A stretch of 26,111 nucleotides of DNA. Origin: Amylibacter sp. (GTDB taxonomy: Bacteria; Pseudomonadota; Alphaproteobacteria; Rhodobacterales; Rhodobacteraceae). The notes beneath the pieces are model-generated. The model was given only the letters and a program-made list of their open reading frames with translations, ran no database searches and was not told the DNA's origin. This document shows positions 1-6,539 of this stretch, in pieces. The stretch is taken from positions 1 through 26,111 of the forward strand of contig DAOUQS010000004.1 in NCBI GenBank assembly GCA_030625465.1. The letters are read 5' to 3'. Within the stretch, counting starts at the first letter, position 1, and each line of letters starts with the position of its first letter. The position numbers were made by a program, and so were the translations under genes.

Positions 1-182
1 CGAAAATCAACATTGCGGGTTCCGGAAGTCTTTCTGGCTGTGGTGTAACAATTGTTACTACCGCAGAGGTGGATGGCGGTACAGATGGACCCGACGATCC
101 AGCCCCTGTTCCATTGCCAGCAAGTATGCTGCTGCTTTTGTCTGGTTTGGGCATAATCCGTTTGATGCGGCGCAAGTCGTAG
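1..182 (+). CDS. 3' end of a VPLPA-CTERM sorted exported protein (partial)
   Basis: The reading frame is open from the window edge and stops with TAG at 180-182, so only about 59 C-terminal residues are visible. The tail has an Asp/Gly/Pro-rich linker, the signature VPLPAS, a hydrophobic stretch (MLLLLSGLGIIRL) and a final basic cluster (MRRKS). This is the layout of the VPLPA-CTERM/PEP-CTERM sorting signals recognised by exosortases. Known biology: such tails mark secreted or surface proteins that are cleaved and processed at the inner membrane, often together with extracellular polysaccharide. The functional domain lies outside the window, so its role cannot be named. A strong hairpin with a T run follows the stop, which fits the end of a transcription unit. 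Confidence 0.8.
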   Translation, partial: KINIAGSGSLSGCGVTIVTTAEVDGGTDGPDDPAPVPLPASMLLLLSGLGIIRLMRRKS

Positions 183-190
183 ACTTCCAA

Positions 191-430
191 TTATCCAATA
201 GATTTATTTTGGGCTGCCATTCGGCGGCCCATTTTTCTATTTAAGCCCTCCAAAATAAGCACCTGTTTCCTAAGCGCCTTGGGCCAGCCCCGCTTCATGC
301 CGCTTTCGGCCCCCATGTAAGCGGTCTTTCTTTTAAAATGCACATCTCCTTGTTCTGCAAGCGGTTCAAATTTGATCAGGGTAGCCGCATAGTCACCATT
401 ATTATATGCGCTCAAACATTGCTCCAGCAC
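191..430 (-). pseudogene. Possible Sel1-repeat-like remnant
   Basis: A minus-strand frame of about 79 residues opens with GTG at 428-430. Its first half (AYNNGDYAATLIKFEPLAEQGD) resembles the first helical hairpin of Sel1/TPR-like proteins, where 'GDY..AL..F.PLAEQGD' is common. The second half lacks the repeated Sel1 consensus. No signal peptide or Shine-Dalgarno sequence is present, a stop codon lies seven codons upstream of the GTG, and the 3' part runs through the terminator hairpin at 211-236. The 5' end also overlaps the NnrR-type box of nirK at 419-432. It is either a truncated gene or a chance frame; I favour a decayed fragment and would not assign a function. Confidence 0.3.
211..236 (+). 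terminator. Rho-independent terminator after the CTERM gene
   Basis: GGGCTGCC at 211-218 pairs with GGCGGCCC at 223-230 (8 bp with one G-U pair) around the loop ATTC. It is followed by A and five T residues at 232-236. It lies 29 bases after the stop of the upstream plus-strand gene and should isolate it from nirK. Confidence 0.8.
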
Positions 431-432
431 AA
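419..432 (+). promoter_or_regulatory. FNR/NnrR-type operator upstream of nirK
   Basis: The sequence TTGCTCCAGCACAA is an exact TTG-N8-CAA dyad. Its centre is 69 bases before the nirK ATG. A TACAAT -10-like hexamer at 450-455 lies about 27 bases downstream of the centre, roughly the geometry of a class II Crp/Fnr-activated promoter. It belongs to a set of three similar boxes in the denitrification island. Confidence 0.65.
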
Positions 433-494
433 AGAGCGGGGCTTGCTTCTACAATATCACTTACCATGAAACATGAACTGCAAAGGATAGAACA

Positions 495-1643
495 ATGTTC
501 ACACGAAGAGCCGCGTTAATGGGTGGTGCGATGATCGCAGCATCCCCTTATATTGCCAAAAACATTAGTGTCGCCCAAGCGGCAACCACCCCGACTGCGA
601 CTGCCGAAGAAATTGCAGCCCTGCCACGGCGCAAGCAAAAGCTGATTGCACCACCCTTCGTGCATGAGCATGAACAGGTAGCAACAACCGGCCCGACTGT
701 TGTTCAGTTTGAAATGACAATCATCGAAAAAGAAGTTCAGATCGCTGATGATGTTTATCTACAAGCGATGACCTATAACGGTTCTATGCCTGGCCCGATG
801 ATGGTGGTGCATGAAGGCGATTATGTGGAGCTGACACTATACAATCCACCTGAAAACCTGCTGCAACACAATATCGACTTCCACGCGGCAACCGGTGCTT
901 TGGGCGGCGGTGGGCTGACATTGGTCAACCCCGGTGAAAAAACCGTTCTGCGTTTCAAGGCTACACGCCCGGGAACATTTGTCTATCACTGTGCCCCTGG
1001 CGGCCCAATGATCCCATGGCATGTTGTGTCCGGCATGTCCGGTGCATTGATGGTGTTGCCGCGTGATGGTCTGAAAGACCACGAAGACAAACCTGTCAGC
1101 TATGACCGCATTTTCTACATCGGTGAAAACGACTTCTATATTCCAAAAGATGAAGATGGCGAATACATGCGGTTTGAAGATCCGGGCGAGGCATATTCCG
1201 ATACGCTGGAAGTTATGAATGGCCTGATCCCGTCACATGTTACATTCAACGGCAAGGTTGGTGCATTAACTGGCGATGGGGCTTTGAAAGCGGAACAGGG
1301 CGAAAAGGTATTGTTTGTCCACAGTCAAGCCAACCGCGATAGCCGCCCGCACCTGATCGGTGGGCACGGCGACTTGGTTTGGGAACTTGGCAAGTTCAAC
1401 AACGCGCCTGACCGCGATCTGGAAACCTGGTTTATCCGGGGTGGATCAGCAGGGGCCGCATTGTATGAATTCTTGCAACCGGGCGTCTATGCCTACGTGA
1501 ACCACAACCTGATCGAGGCGGTAAACCTAGGTGCCACAGCACACGTTGTTGTTGGCGGCACATGGGATAACGACCTGATGGAACAAGTGGTTGCACCAAC
1601 CGAATACGATGTGGCACACGAAGGCCGTACAGCACTGCCATAA
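495..1643 (+). CDS. nirK: Copper-containing nitrite reductase, NO-forming
   Basis: NirK reduces nitrite to nitric oxide in the periplasm as a homotrimer, with one type 1 and one type 2 copper per subunit. The 382-residue protein starts with a Tat-type leader ([10 protein letters not shown], predicted cleavage after AQA near residue 29). Two cupredoxin domains follow. The type 1 ligands are H125, C166, H176 and M181; the type 2 ligands are H130, H165 and H337; the catalytic D128 and H286 are also present. The HCAPGG...[10 protein letters not shown] signature is of the classical class I alphaproteobacterial type. The ATG at 495 has an AAGGA Shine-Dalgarno sequence at 482-486. It is probably activated through the TTG-N8-CAA box at 419-432. 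nirV lies downstream beyond a hairpin, and the probable electron donor pseudoazurin is encoded convergently. Confidence 0.97.
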   Translation: MFTRRAALMGGAMIAASPYIAKNISVAQAATTPTATAEEIAALPRRKQKLIAPPFVHEHEQVATTGPTVVQFEMTIIEKEVQIADDVYLQAMTYNGSMPGPMMVVHEGDYVELTLYNPPENLLQHNIDFHAATGALGGGGLTLVNPGEKTVLRFKATRPGTFVYHCAPGGPMIPWHVVSGMSGALMVLPRDGLKDHEDKPVSYDRIFYIGENDFYIPKDEDGEYMRFEDPGEAYSDTLEVMNGLIPSHVTFNGKVGALTGDGALKAEQGEKVLFVHSQANRDSRPHLIGGHGDLVWELGKFNNAPDRDLETWFIRGGSAGAALYEFLQPGVYAYVNHNLIEAVNLGATAHVVVGGTWDNDLMEQVVAPTEYDVAHEGRTALP

Positions 1644-1669
1644 GGCAAAGCATTGCAATTCAAAATATT

Positions 1670-1700
1670 GGGGTAGCCGTAAAACGGCTGCCCCTATTTT
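1670..1700 (+). terminator. Strong stem-loop/terminator between nirK and nirV
   Basis: GGGGTAGCCGT at 1670-1680 pairs with ACGGCTGCCCC at 1684-1694 (11 bp, one G-U pair, three-base loop), followed by TATTTT at 1695-1700. It sits in the 75-base gap between nirK and nirV. It could end most nirK transcripts and let only a fraction read through into nirV, or protect the nirK mRNA 3' end. Confidence 0.75.
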
Positions 1701-1718
1701 CAGGAAAAGGACCATACC

Positions 1719-2537
1719 ATGGGCCCGCGTTTTTTCATTCTAGGTGCTGGTGCTATCGTTCTGATCGCGGCTGCAACGTTTGGCGCCATAACCTTAACCT
1801 CGAATAATGGTGCCATTGATGCGCCGGAACTGGTTCGCATACCTGCCGGACAATACAGCCACCGTCCTGCTGGTGATTTTCGTGCGGGCACCCGTGTTGT
1901 TGACGCACCTCTTGAATATTACACGGCCCAAAATGATTTGCAGATTATGAAGCACCACGTCCGTCAATCAGAGTATAGCGCTTGTGTCGCGGATGGTGGT
2001 TGCAAAGTGACATTGACCCAAGGGTCGGACACCCTGCCGCAGGTTGATGTCAGCTACCTTGATGCAATAGCTTATGCCAGTTGGCTATCTGAAAAAACCA
2101 ATCAGACATGGCGACTGCCAACAGATGCGGAATGGGTGCGTGCCGCGGGTGATCGTTTTAAGGAAGTTATTCTTGGCGACATATCCAATGATCCCGACCC
2201 GTCAAAACGCTGGTTGAAAAAATACCGCGAAGAAGCACAGGAACGTGGCGCGATTGATCCTGCGTTGCGGCCCACAGGCAGCTTTGGTGCAAACAATCTG
2301 GGGGTTGTCGATATATGGGGGAATGTCTGGGAATGGACGCAAAGCTGTTTTCTGAACGGCAAGGTCTCTGATGACGGGGTGACCCTGATTGAAAGCACCA
2401 GCTATTGCGGGGTGCGTTCTGTGCAGGGTAAACACCGCGCCTTTATTATCGGCTTTGTGCGCGATGCAAAAAGTGGTGGATGTGCGGCTGGCACCCCGCC
2501 GGATAATCTGGGATTTCGTTTGGTGCGCGAAAGTTAG
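1719..2537 (+). CDS. nirV: NirV-like protein, formylglycine-generating-enzyme (SUMF1) fold
   Basis: The 272-residue protein has an N-terminal membrane anchor or signal (residues 5-27) and then an FGE-sulfatase/SUMF1-type domain. The family landmarks are WRLPTDAEWVRAAG (131-144), NLGVVDIWGNVWEWT (193-207) and DNLGFRLVR (262-270). Genes of this kind directly downstream of nirK are known as nirV in alphaproteobacteria. Their biochemical role is unsettled, and nitrite reductase assembly is one suggestion. True FGEs use a cysteine pair near the C-terminus. Here only C230 lies in the matching SYC segment and the second cysteine of the pair is not evident, so formylglycine-generating activity is doubtful. 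The ATG at 1719 has AAAGGA at 1705-1710. It probably shares the nirK promoter by read-through of the hairpin at 1670-1700. Confidence 0.85.
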   Translation: MGPRFFILGAGAIVLIAAATFGAITLTSNNGAIDAPELVRIPAGQYSHRPAGDFRAGTRVVDAPLEYYTAQNDLQIMKHHVRQSEYSACVADGGCKVTLTQGSDTLPQVDVSYLDAIAYASWLSEKTNQTWRLPTDAEWVRAAGDRFKEVILGDISNDPDPSKRWLKKYREEAQERGAIDPALRPTGSFGANNLGVVDIWGNVWEWTQSCFLNGKVSDDGVTLIESTSYCGVRSVQGKHRAFIIGFVRDAKSGGCAAGTPPDNLGFRLVRES

Positions 2538-2543
2538 AAATAC

Positions 2544-2575
2544 AAAAAAGGACAGTGATGGCGAAAGCACTGCCC
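2544..2575 (-). terminator. Terminator of the pseudoazurin gene (possibly bidirectional)
   Basis: Read on the minus strand, GGGCAGTG and CACTGTCC pair over 8 bp (one G-U) and are followed by six T residues (A run at 2544-2549 on the plus strand). It lies about 30 bases past the pseudoazurin stop and 10 bases after the nirV stop, so it separates two convergent genes. The plus-strand version has a mismatch and a poor T run. Confidence 0.75.
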
Positions 2576-2602
2576 TGATTGTTTAGCGTAAGATTGTGTG
2601 TC

Positions 2603-3034
2603 TTATTGCACTTGCGCGAACAATGGTGCAAAGCGTTTTGTGGCTTTGCCCTTTTGTTTGACATCGGCCGCGTCATCCAGGTTTGTGGCAGCGCCGACTT
2701 GTATCAAGGCAACCATTCCCATTGAATAATGCGGTGTGCATTTGATGCCATATAATCCTTCTTCGGTGACTGTGATTGAAAACTCTTTGTTCATTTTGCT
2801 TTTGAATTTTTCAACACCTTCAGGCAACATACCCTTGATGGATTCCACATTGTGACCTTTGGTGGTCGGAATGAAGGTCACTGTGTCGCCCGGTACCGCT
2901 GTAATGAACGCAGGTTCAAATACCATTGACCCGCTTTCGCCTTTGTTCAGCATTTTCACTTCGTAAGTTTCCGCATTGGCGGCAGTGGCTAGAAGCAGTG
3001 CCGCAATACCTGCGGTAAGCTGTTTTCCAAACAT
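2603..3034 (-). CDS. Pseudoazurin, periplasmic blue copper electron carrier
   Basis: The protein has 143 residues with a Sec signal peptide cleaved after ANA (near residue 21), leaving a mature cupredoxin of about 122 residues, the usual pseudoazurin size. The type 1 copper ligands are H61 (KGHNVE) and C99, H102 and M107 (CTPHYSMGM), with the pseudoazurin C-x2-H-x4-M spacing. Pseudoazurins donate electrons to NirK and can also serve other periplasmic reductases. The ATG at 3034 is preceded by AAGGAT at a good distance; the frame stays open further upstream but without signal-peptide character. A TTG-N8-CAA box at 3109-3122 and a TATCAT -10-like element (minus strand, 3086-3091) give a plausible NnrR-activated promoter. 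Confidence 0.93.
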   Translation of the reverse strand: MFGKQLTAGIAALLLATAANAETYEVKMLNKGESGSMVFEPAFITAVPGDTVTFIPTTKGHNVESIKGMLPEGVEKFKSKMNKEFSITVTEEGLYGIKCTPHYSMGMVALIQVGAATNLDDAADVKQKGKATKRFAPLFAQVQ

Positions 3035-3108
3035 TGAAATAATCCTTTTGTCAAATAGTGGAATCGTTTGTCTCTGGCGTTTTTTATGATAGGCATGGCT
3101 GATACACG

Positions 3109-3122
3109 TTGCGCTGCAACAA
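3109..3122 (-). promoter_or_regulatory. FNR/NnrR-type operator between pseudoazurin and the regulator gene
   Basis: TTGCGCTGCAACAA fits TTG-N8-CAA exactly. Toward the pseudoazurin gene the box lies about 27 bases upstream of a TATCAT -10-like hexamer, as for an activated promoter. Toward the regulator gene it ends only 16 bases before the start codon, a position better suited to repression. Confidence 0.6.
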
Positions 3123-3138
3123 ACTTGGATTATGTATT

Positions 3139-3834
3139 TTGAAAAATCTTGATGAAAGCCTGCTGACGGATATTCCTCCGTTTCGAAAGCTCCAAAATGC
3201 ACAAATCCGTGAAATTCTGGACAGTGCAATACCCAAACGCTTTGATGCAGGTGTATCTGTGTTTGAAGAGGGCATGGACGCGGACCGGTTCTACCTGCTT
3301 CTGGATGGTCATATCCGTGTCATCCGTACAACCCCCGAAGGTGAACAGGTTATCGCACTTTATATTGCAAGCGGACAGTTGTTCGGACTTGCGCCGGCTT
3401 TGGGCCGAAAACAATACCCTGCAACCGCGATGACCGCAGATGAATGCCTGACACTTTCATGGCCAACCCGTATATGGCCAGAGTTTGTGGCGAAATACGA
3501 TGGCTTTGCCACCGAGACCTATAAAATCGTCGGATCGCGGGTTGACGAAATGCACAGCCGCATTGTGGAAATGGCAACGCAACATGTGGAACAACGCGTT
3601 GCCTGCTCTCTTTTGCGTTTGATAAACCAAACCGGGAAAAAAGTCGCCAAGGGCGTCGAGATCGAGTTCCCGATTACCCGCCAGAATATATCAGAGATGA
3701 CGGGCACCACGCTGCACACTGTCAGCCGTCTGTTAAGTGCGTGGCAAAAGGCCGGCATTATTGTCAGTGGCCGGCGCAAAATCACAGTAATCAAGCCAGA
3801 TGAACTGGTTTTGCTAACCGGGGCAAAAGCTTGA
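3139..3834 (+). CDS. nnrR: Crp/Fnr-family regulator of denitrification (NnrR type)
   Basis: This 231-residue protein has a cyclic-nucleotide-binding-like beta-roll domain (about residues 15-130), a dimer helix (about 131-160) and a C-terminal winged helix-turn-helix. The recognition helix is [13 protein letters not shown] (190-202); H193 takes the place of the glutamate used by FNR and CRP, while S196 and R197 are conserved. There is no N-terminal cysteine cluster, so it is not an oxygen-sensing FNR. It belongs with the NnrR/DNR group, whose members switch on nir and nor genes in response to NO. The start is inferred as TTG at 3139 with a modest GGA eight to ten bases upstream. An earlier in-frame TTG at 3109 falls inside the operator box and is unlikely. 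Its location between nirK/pseudoazurin and nor supports the role. Confidence 0.85.
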   Translation: MKNLDESLLTDIPPFRKLQNAQIREILDSAIPKRFDAGVSVFEEGMDADRFYLLLDGHIRVIRTTPEGEQVIALYIASGQLFGLAPALGRKQYPATAMTADECLTLSWPTRIWPEFVAKYDGFATETYKIVGSRVDEMHSRIVEMATQHVEQRVACSLLRLINQTGKKVAKGVEIEFPITRQNISEMTGTTLHTVSRLLSAWQKAGIIVSGRRKITVIKPDELVLLTGAKA

Positions 3835-3861
3835 TTTTAATATAGCATAATTTCACCTTCT

Positions 3862-3875
3862 TTGCGCTAGAACAA
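3862..3875 (+). promoter_or_regulatory. FNR/NnrR-type operator upstream of norC
   Basis: TTGCGCTAGAACAA is an exact TTG-N8-CAA dyad centred about 70 bases before the norC ATG. An AT-rich -10 region (TAGATAATAAT, from 3898) begins about 30 bases downstream of the centre, fitting a class II activated promoter. Spacing to the start codon is nearly the same as at nirK. Confidence 0.7.
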
Positions 3876-3937
3876 CCTTTTCTTACACGGTTGGGCGTAG
3901 ATAATAATCACCCGAAACTTTTACAGGATTCCCAACT

Positions 3938-4390
3938 ATGTCCGAAATCTTAACAAAATCGCGGGCGCGAAATATATTCTATGGGGGATCTTTGTTCTTC
4001 ATAGTCATATTCGTTGTCCTTACAATTCACAGCCACCGCTATATCGTCAATGTTTCAACCGCAGGTGCGCCGTTGACCGAAGCCGTGGTTCTGGGCAAGC
4101 ATGTCTGGGAAAGACACAGCTGCATCAACTGCCACACCATTCACGGTGAAGGCGCGTATTTTGCCCCCGAGCTGGGCAATGTCATGACCCGCTGGGGCGT
4201 GCAGGATGATCCCGAAGCCGCATATGAGGTTCTGGACGGTTGGATGAAATCCCAACCAAGCGGCATTGAAGGCCGCCGTCAAATGCCGTTTTTCGATATC
4301 AACGAAGAAGAAATGCGTGGCTTGTCCGAGTTCTTTCGCTGGGCAGACCAAACAGACACACAGGGCTGGCCGCCCACAGATGCAGGTTAA
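3938..4390 (+). CDS. norC: Nitric oxide reductase cytochrome c subunit
   Basis: NorC is the membrane-anchored c-type cytochrome that passes electrons from periplasmic donors to NorB. The 150-residue protein has one N-terminal transmembrane helix (about 13-30) and a periplasmic domain. The single haem c site is C62-I-N-C65-H66, and the likely axial methionine is M116 in RRQMPFF. Length and layout are normal for NorC. It opens the norCBQD unit, 12 bases before norB, and lies downstream of the TTG-N8-CAA box at 3862-3875. An NnrR-type regulator is encoded immediately upstream. Confidence 0.96.
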   Translation: MSEILTKSRARNIFYGGSLFFIVIFVVLTIHSHRYIVNVSTAGAPLTEAVVLGKHVWERHSCINCHTIHGEGAYFAPELGNVMTRWGVQDDPEAAYEVLDGWMKSQPSGIEGRRQMPFFDINEEEMRGLSEFFRWADQTDTQGWPPTDAG

Positions 4391-4402
4391 GGAGAGACCG
4401 TT

Positions 4403-5740
4403 ATGAAATACAAAACTCAAAAAGTGGCCTATGCCTACTTCGTGGTGGCGATGGGCCTGTTTGCAATTCAGGTTCTGGGCGGCCTTCTGGCTGGCTGGAT
4501 CTATGTTTCGCCTAATTTCCTGTCGGAACTGCTACCATTCAATATCATCCGGATGATCCACACCAATGCGTTAATCGTATGGTTGTTACTGGGCTTTTTC
4601 GGCGCTGCTTACTATTTGATACCCGAAGAAAGCGAACGCGAGATTTATTCAGTCAAGCTGGCTTATCTGCAATTGATCATTCTTGTGGTCGGCACCCTTG
4701 GGGCCGTTGGCAGCTATCTGGTTGGCATCCACGGCGGGCGCGAGTTTCTGGAGCAACCGCTTTGGGTCAAATTCGGCATTCTGGTCGCGGCACTGATCTT
4801 CTTGTTCAATATCTCGATGACAGTCCTGCAGGGACGTAAAACCGCGATTACCAATGTGCTGTTAACCGGTCTGTGGTTGCTGTCACTGCTTTGGCTGTTC
4901 GCGTTTATCAACCCTGACAATCTATCGCTGGATAAAATGTACTGGTGGTTCATCGTGCATCTTTGGGTCGAAGGTACCTGGGAACTGGTTATGGCCTCTA
5001 TTCTGGCCTTCTTGTTGCTAAAACTGACAGGTGTGGACCGTGAAGTGATCGAAAAATGGCTTTATGTCATTGTTGCCACTGCATTGTTTTCCGGCATTCT
5101 TGGTACCGGTCACCACTTCTTCTGGATCGGGACGCCGGGCTATTGGCAGTGGTTGGGCTCTATCTTCTCTGCGTTTGAAGTGATCCCGTTCTTTGCGATG
5201 ATGAGCTTTGCTTTCGTCATGGTCTGGAAGGGCCGCCGTAACCACCCGAACAAAGCCGCTTTGCTTTGGGCGCTTGGTTCTGCCACTGTTGCCTTCTTCG
5301 GGGCAGGGGTCTGGGGCTTCTTGCATACTTTGCACGGCGTGAACTTCTACAGTCACGGCACCCAAATCACCGCTGCCCACGGGCACCTGTCGTTTTACGG
5401 TGCTTATGTTGCGATGAACCTTGCGATATTCACCTACGCAATGCCCATTCTGATGGGGCGTGACCCGTATAATCAGGTGCTGAACATGGTTAGCTTCTGG
5501 CTAATGACCGGCGGTATGGCATTTATGACCTTTGTGCTGACATTTGCAGGCACCATCCAGACACATATGCAACGTGTACTGGGCGAGAACTTCATGGATG
5601 TGCAAGACGGGCTAAGCCTGTTCTACATCATGCGCTTTGGTGCCGGTATTGCTGTCGTTGCAGGGGCATTGTTGTTTATCTACGCAACCCTTGTGCCACG
5701 CCGCGAGATTATCAAAAGCGGTAAAGGCGCAAAGGAATGA
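4403..5740 (+). CDS. norB: Nitric oxide reductase catalytic subunit (cNOR)
   Basis: NorB is the haem-copper-oxidase-family subunit that reduces two NO to N2O, using haem b, haem b3 and a non-haem iron (FeB). The 445-residue polytopic protein shows all expected ligands: H53 and H328 for haem b, H326 for haem b3, and H186, H237 and H238 plus E190 for FeB, with the nearby E194. The segments HLWVEGTWELV and GTGHHFFWIGTPGYW are diagnostic. The absence of a fused quinol-oxidising N-terminal domain and the presence of norC make this the cytochrome-c-dependent type. The ATG at 4403 has AAGGAGA at 4389-4395. Its stop overlaps the possible norQ ATG (ATGA at 5737-5740). Confidence 0.97.
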   Translation: MKYKTQKVAYAYFVVAMGLFAIQVLGGLLAGWIYVSPNFLSELLPFNIIRMIHTNALIVWLLLGFFGAAYYLIPEESEREIYSVKLAYLQLIILVVGTLGAVGSYLVGIHGGREFLEQPLWVKFGILVAALIFLFNISMTVLQGRKTAITNVLLTGLWLLSLLWLFAFINPDNLSLDKMYWWFIVHLWVEGTWELVMASILAFLLLKLTGVDREVIEKWLYVIVATALFSGILGTGHHFFWIGTPGYWQWLGSIFSAFEVIPFFAMMSFAFVMVWKGRRNHPNKAALLWALGSATVAFFGAGVWGFLHTLHGVNFYSHGTQITAAHGHLSFYGAYVAMNLAIFTYAMPILMGRDPYNQVLNMVSFWLMTGGMAFMTFVLTFAGTIQTHMQRVLGENFMDVQDGLSLFYIMRFGAGIAVVAGALLFIYATLVPRREIIKSGKGAKE

Positions 5741-6534
5741 CCGCGATGACACATGATTTCAATGCACCCTACTATCAGCCAATAGCCGATGAATGTGCAT
5801 TGTTTGAAGCGGCCTATGAAAACGGTTTTCCCCTTCTTTTGAAGGGGCCGACCGGCTGCGGTAAAACCCGCTTTATCGAACATATGGCGGCGCGTCTTGG
5901 ACGCCCGCTATATACGGTTGCCTGCCATGACGACCTGTCTGCGGCCGATCTGATCGGGCGTTACCTGTTGCGGGGCGGCGAAACCGAATGGGTCGATGGC
6001 CCCTTGACCCGCGCCGTGCGTGAAGGTGCGATTTGCTACCTTGATGAAATAGTCGAGGCCCGCAAAGACGTAACCGTGGTGTTGCACCCGTTAACGGATA
6101 ATCGCCGCACCTTGATGCTGGACCGTACTGGTGAAGAGCTGCAGGCCCCGAAAGGTTTCATGCTGGTGGCGTCTTATAACCCGGGCTATCAGAATGTACT
6201 GAAGCGAATGAAGCCCTCAACCCGGCAGCGGTTTTTGTCGATCTCTTTCGACTTCCCCGATCCTGCATCGGAAACCCTGATCATCATCCAGGAAAGCGGC
6301 ATAGATGAAGCCCGCGCCAAATCCCTGGTACGTTTAGGCGGTCATATCCGCGCCTTATCAGGCATGGATTTAGAGGAAGGCGTGTCCACACGGCTGCTGA
6401 TTTATGCCGCCCAACTAATTTCCGGTGGCATGAAGGTGGATCAGGCATTGCAAGCCGCCGTGATCGAACCCCTTACGGATGAACCGGACGTGCAACAAGC
6501 CCTGCGCGACTTGATCACAACGGTTTACGGGTAA
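5737..6534 (+). CDS. norQ: MoxR-type AAA+ ATPase for NO reductase maturation
   Basis: NorQ works with NorD to activate NorCB, apparently by helping insertion of the non-haem iron. The 265-residue protein has Walker A GPTGCGKT (37-44), a Walker B-like ICYLDEI (99-105) and the compact MoxR/CbbQ/NorQ architecture. The ATG at 5737 overlaps the norB stop as ATGA and suggests translational coupling. A second in-frame ATG at 5746 is better spaced from the AAAGGA at 5731-5736, so the true protein could be three residues shorter. norD follows after 5 bases, matching the fixed norQ-norD pairing. Confidence 0.95.
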   Translation: MTAMTHDFNAPYYQPIADECALFEAAYENGFPLLLKGPTGCGKTRFIEHMAARLGRPLYTVACHDDLSAADLIGRYLLRGGETEWVDGPLTRAVREGAICYLDEIVEARKDVTVVLHPLTDNRRTLMLDRTGEELQAPKGFMLVASYNPGYQNVLKRMKPSTRQRFLSISFDFPDPASETLIIIQESGIDEARAKSLVRLGGHIRALSGMDLEEGVSTRLLIYAAQLISGGMKVDQALQAAVIEPLTDEPDVQQALRDLITTVYG

Positions 6535-6539
6535 CCCAC

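Noticed and set aside
3109..3138. Upstream TTG start for the NnrR-type regulator adding ten residues
   Set aside because: It would put the start codon inside the TTG-N8-CAA operator with no ribosome binding site. The added residues do not look like a family N-terminus.
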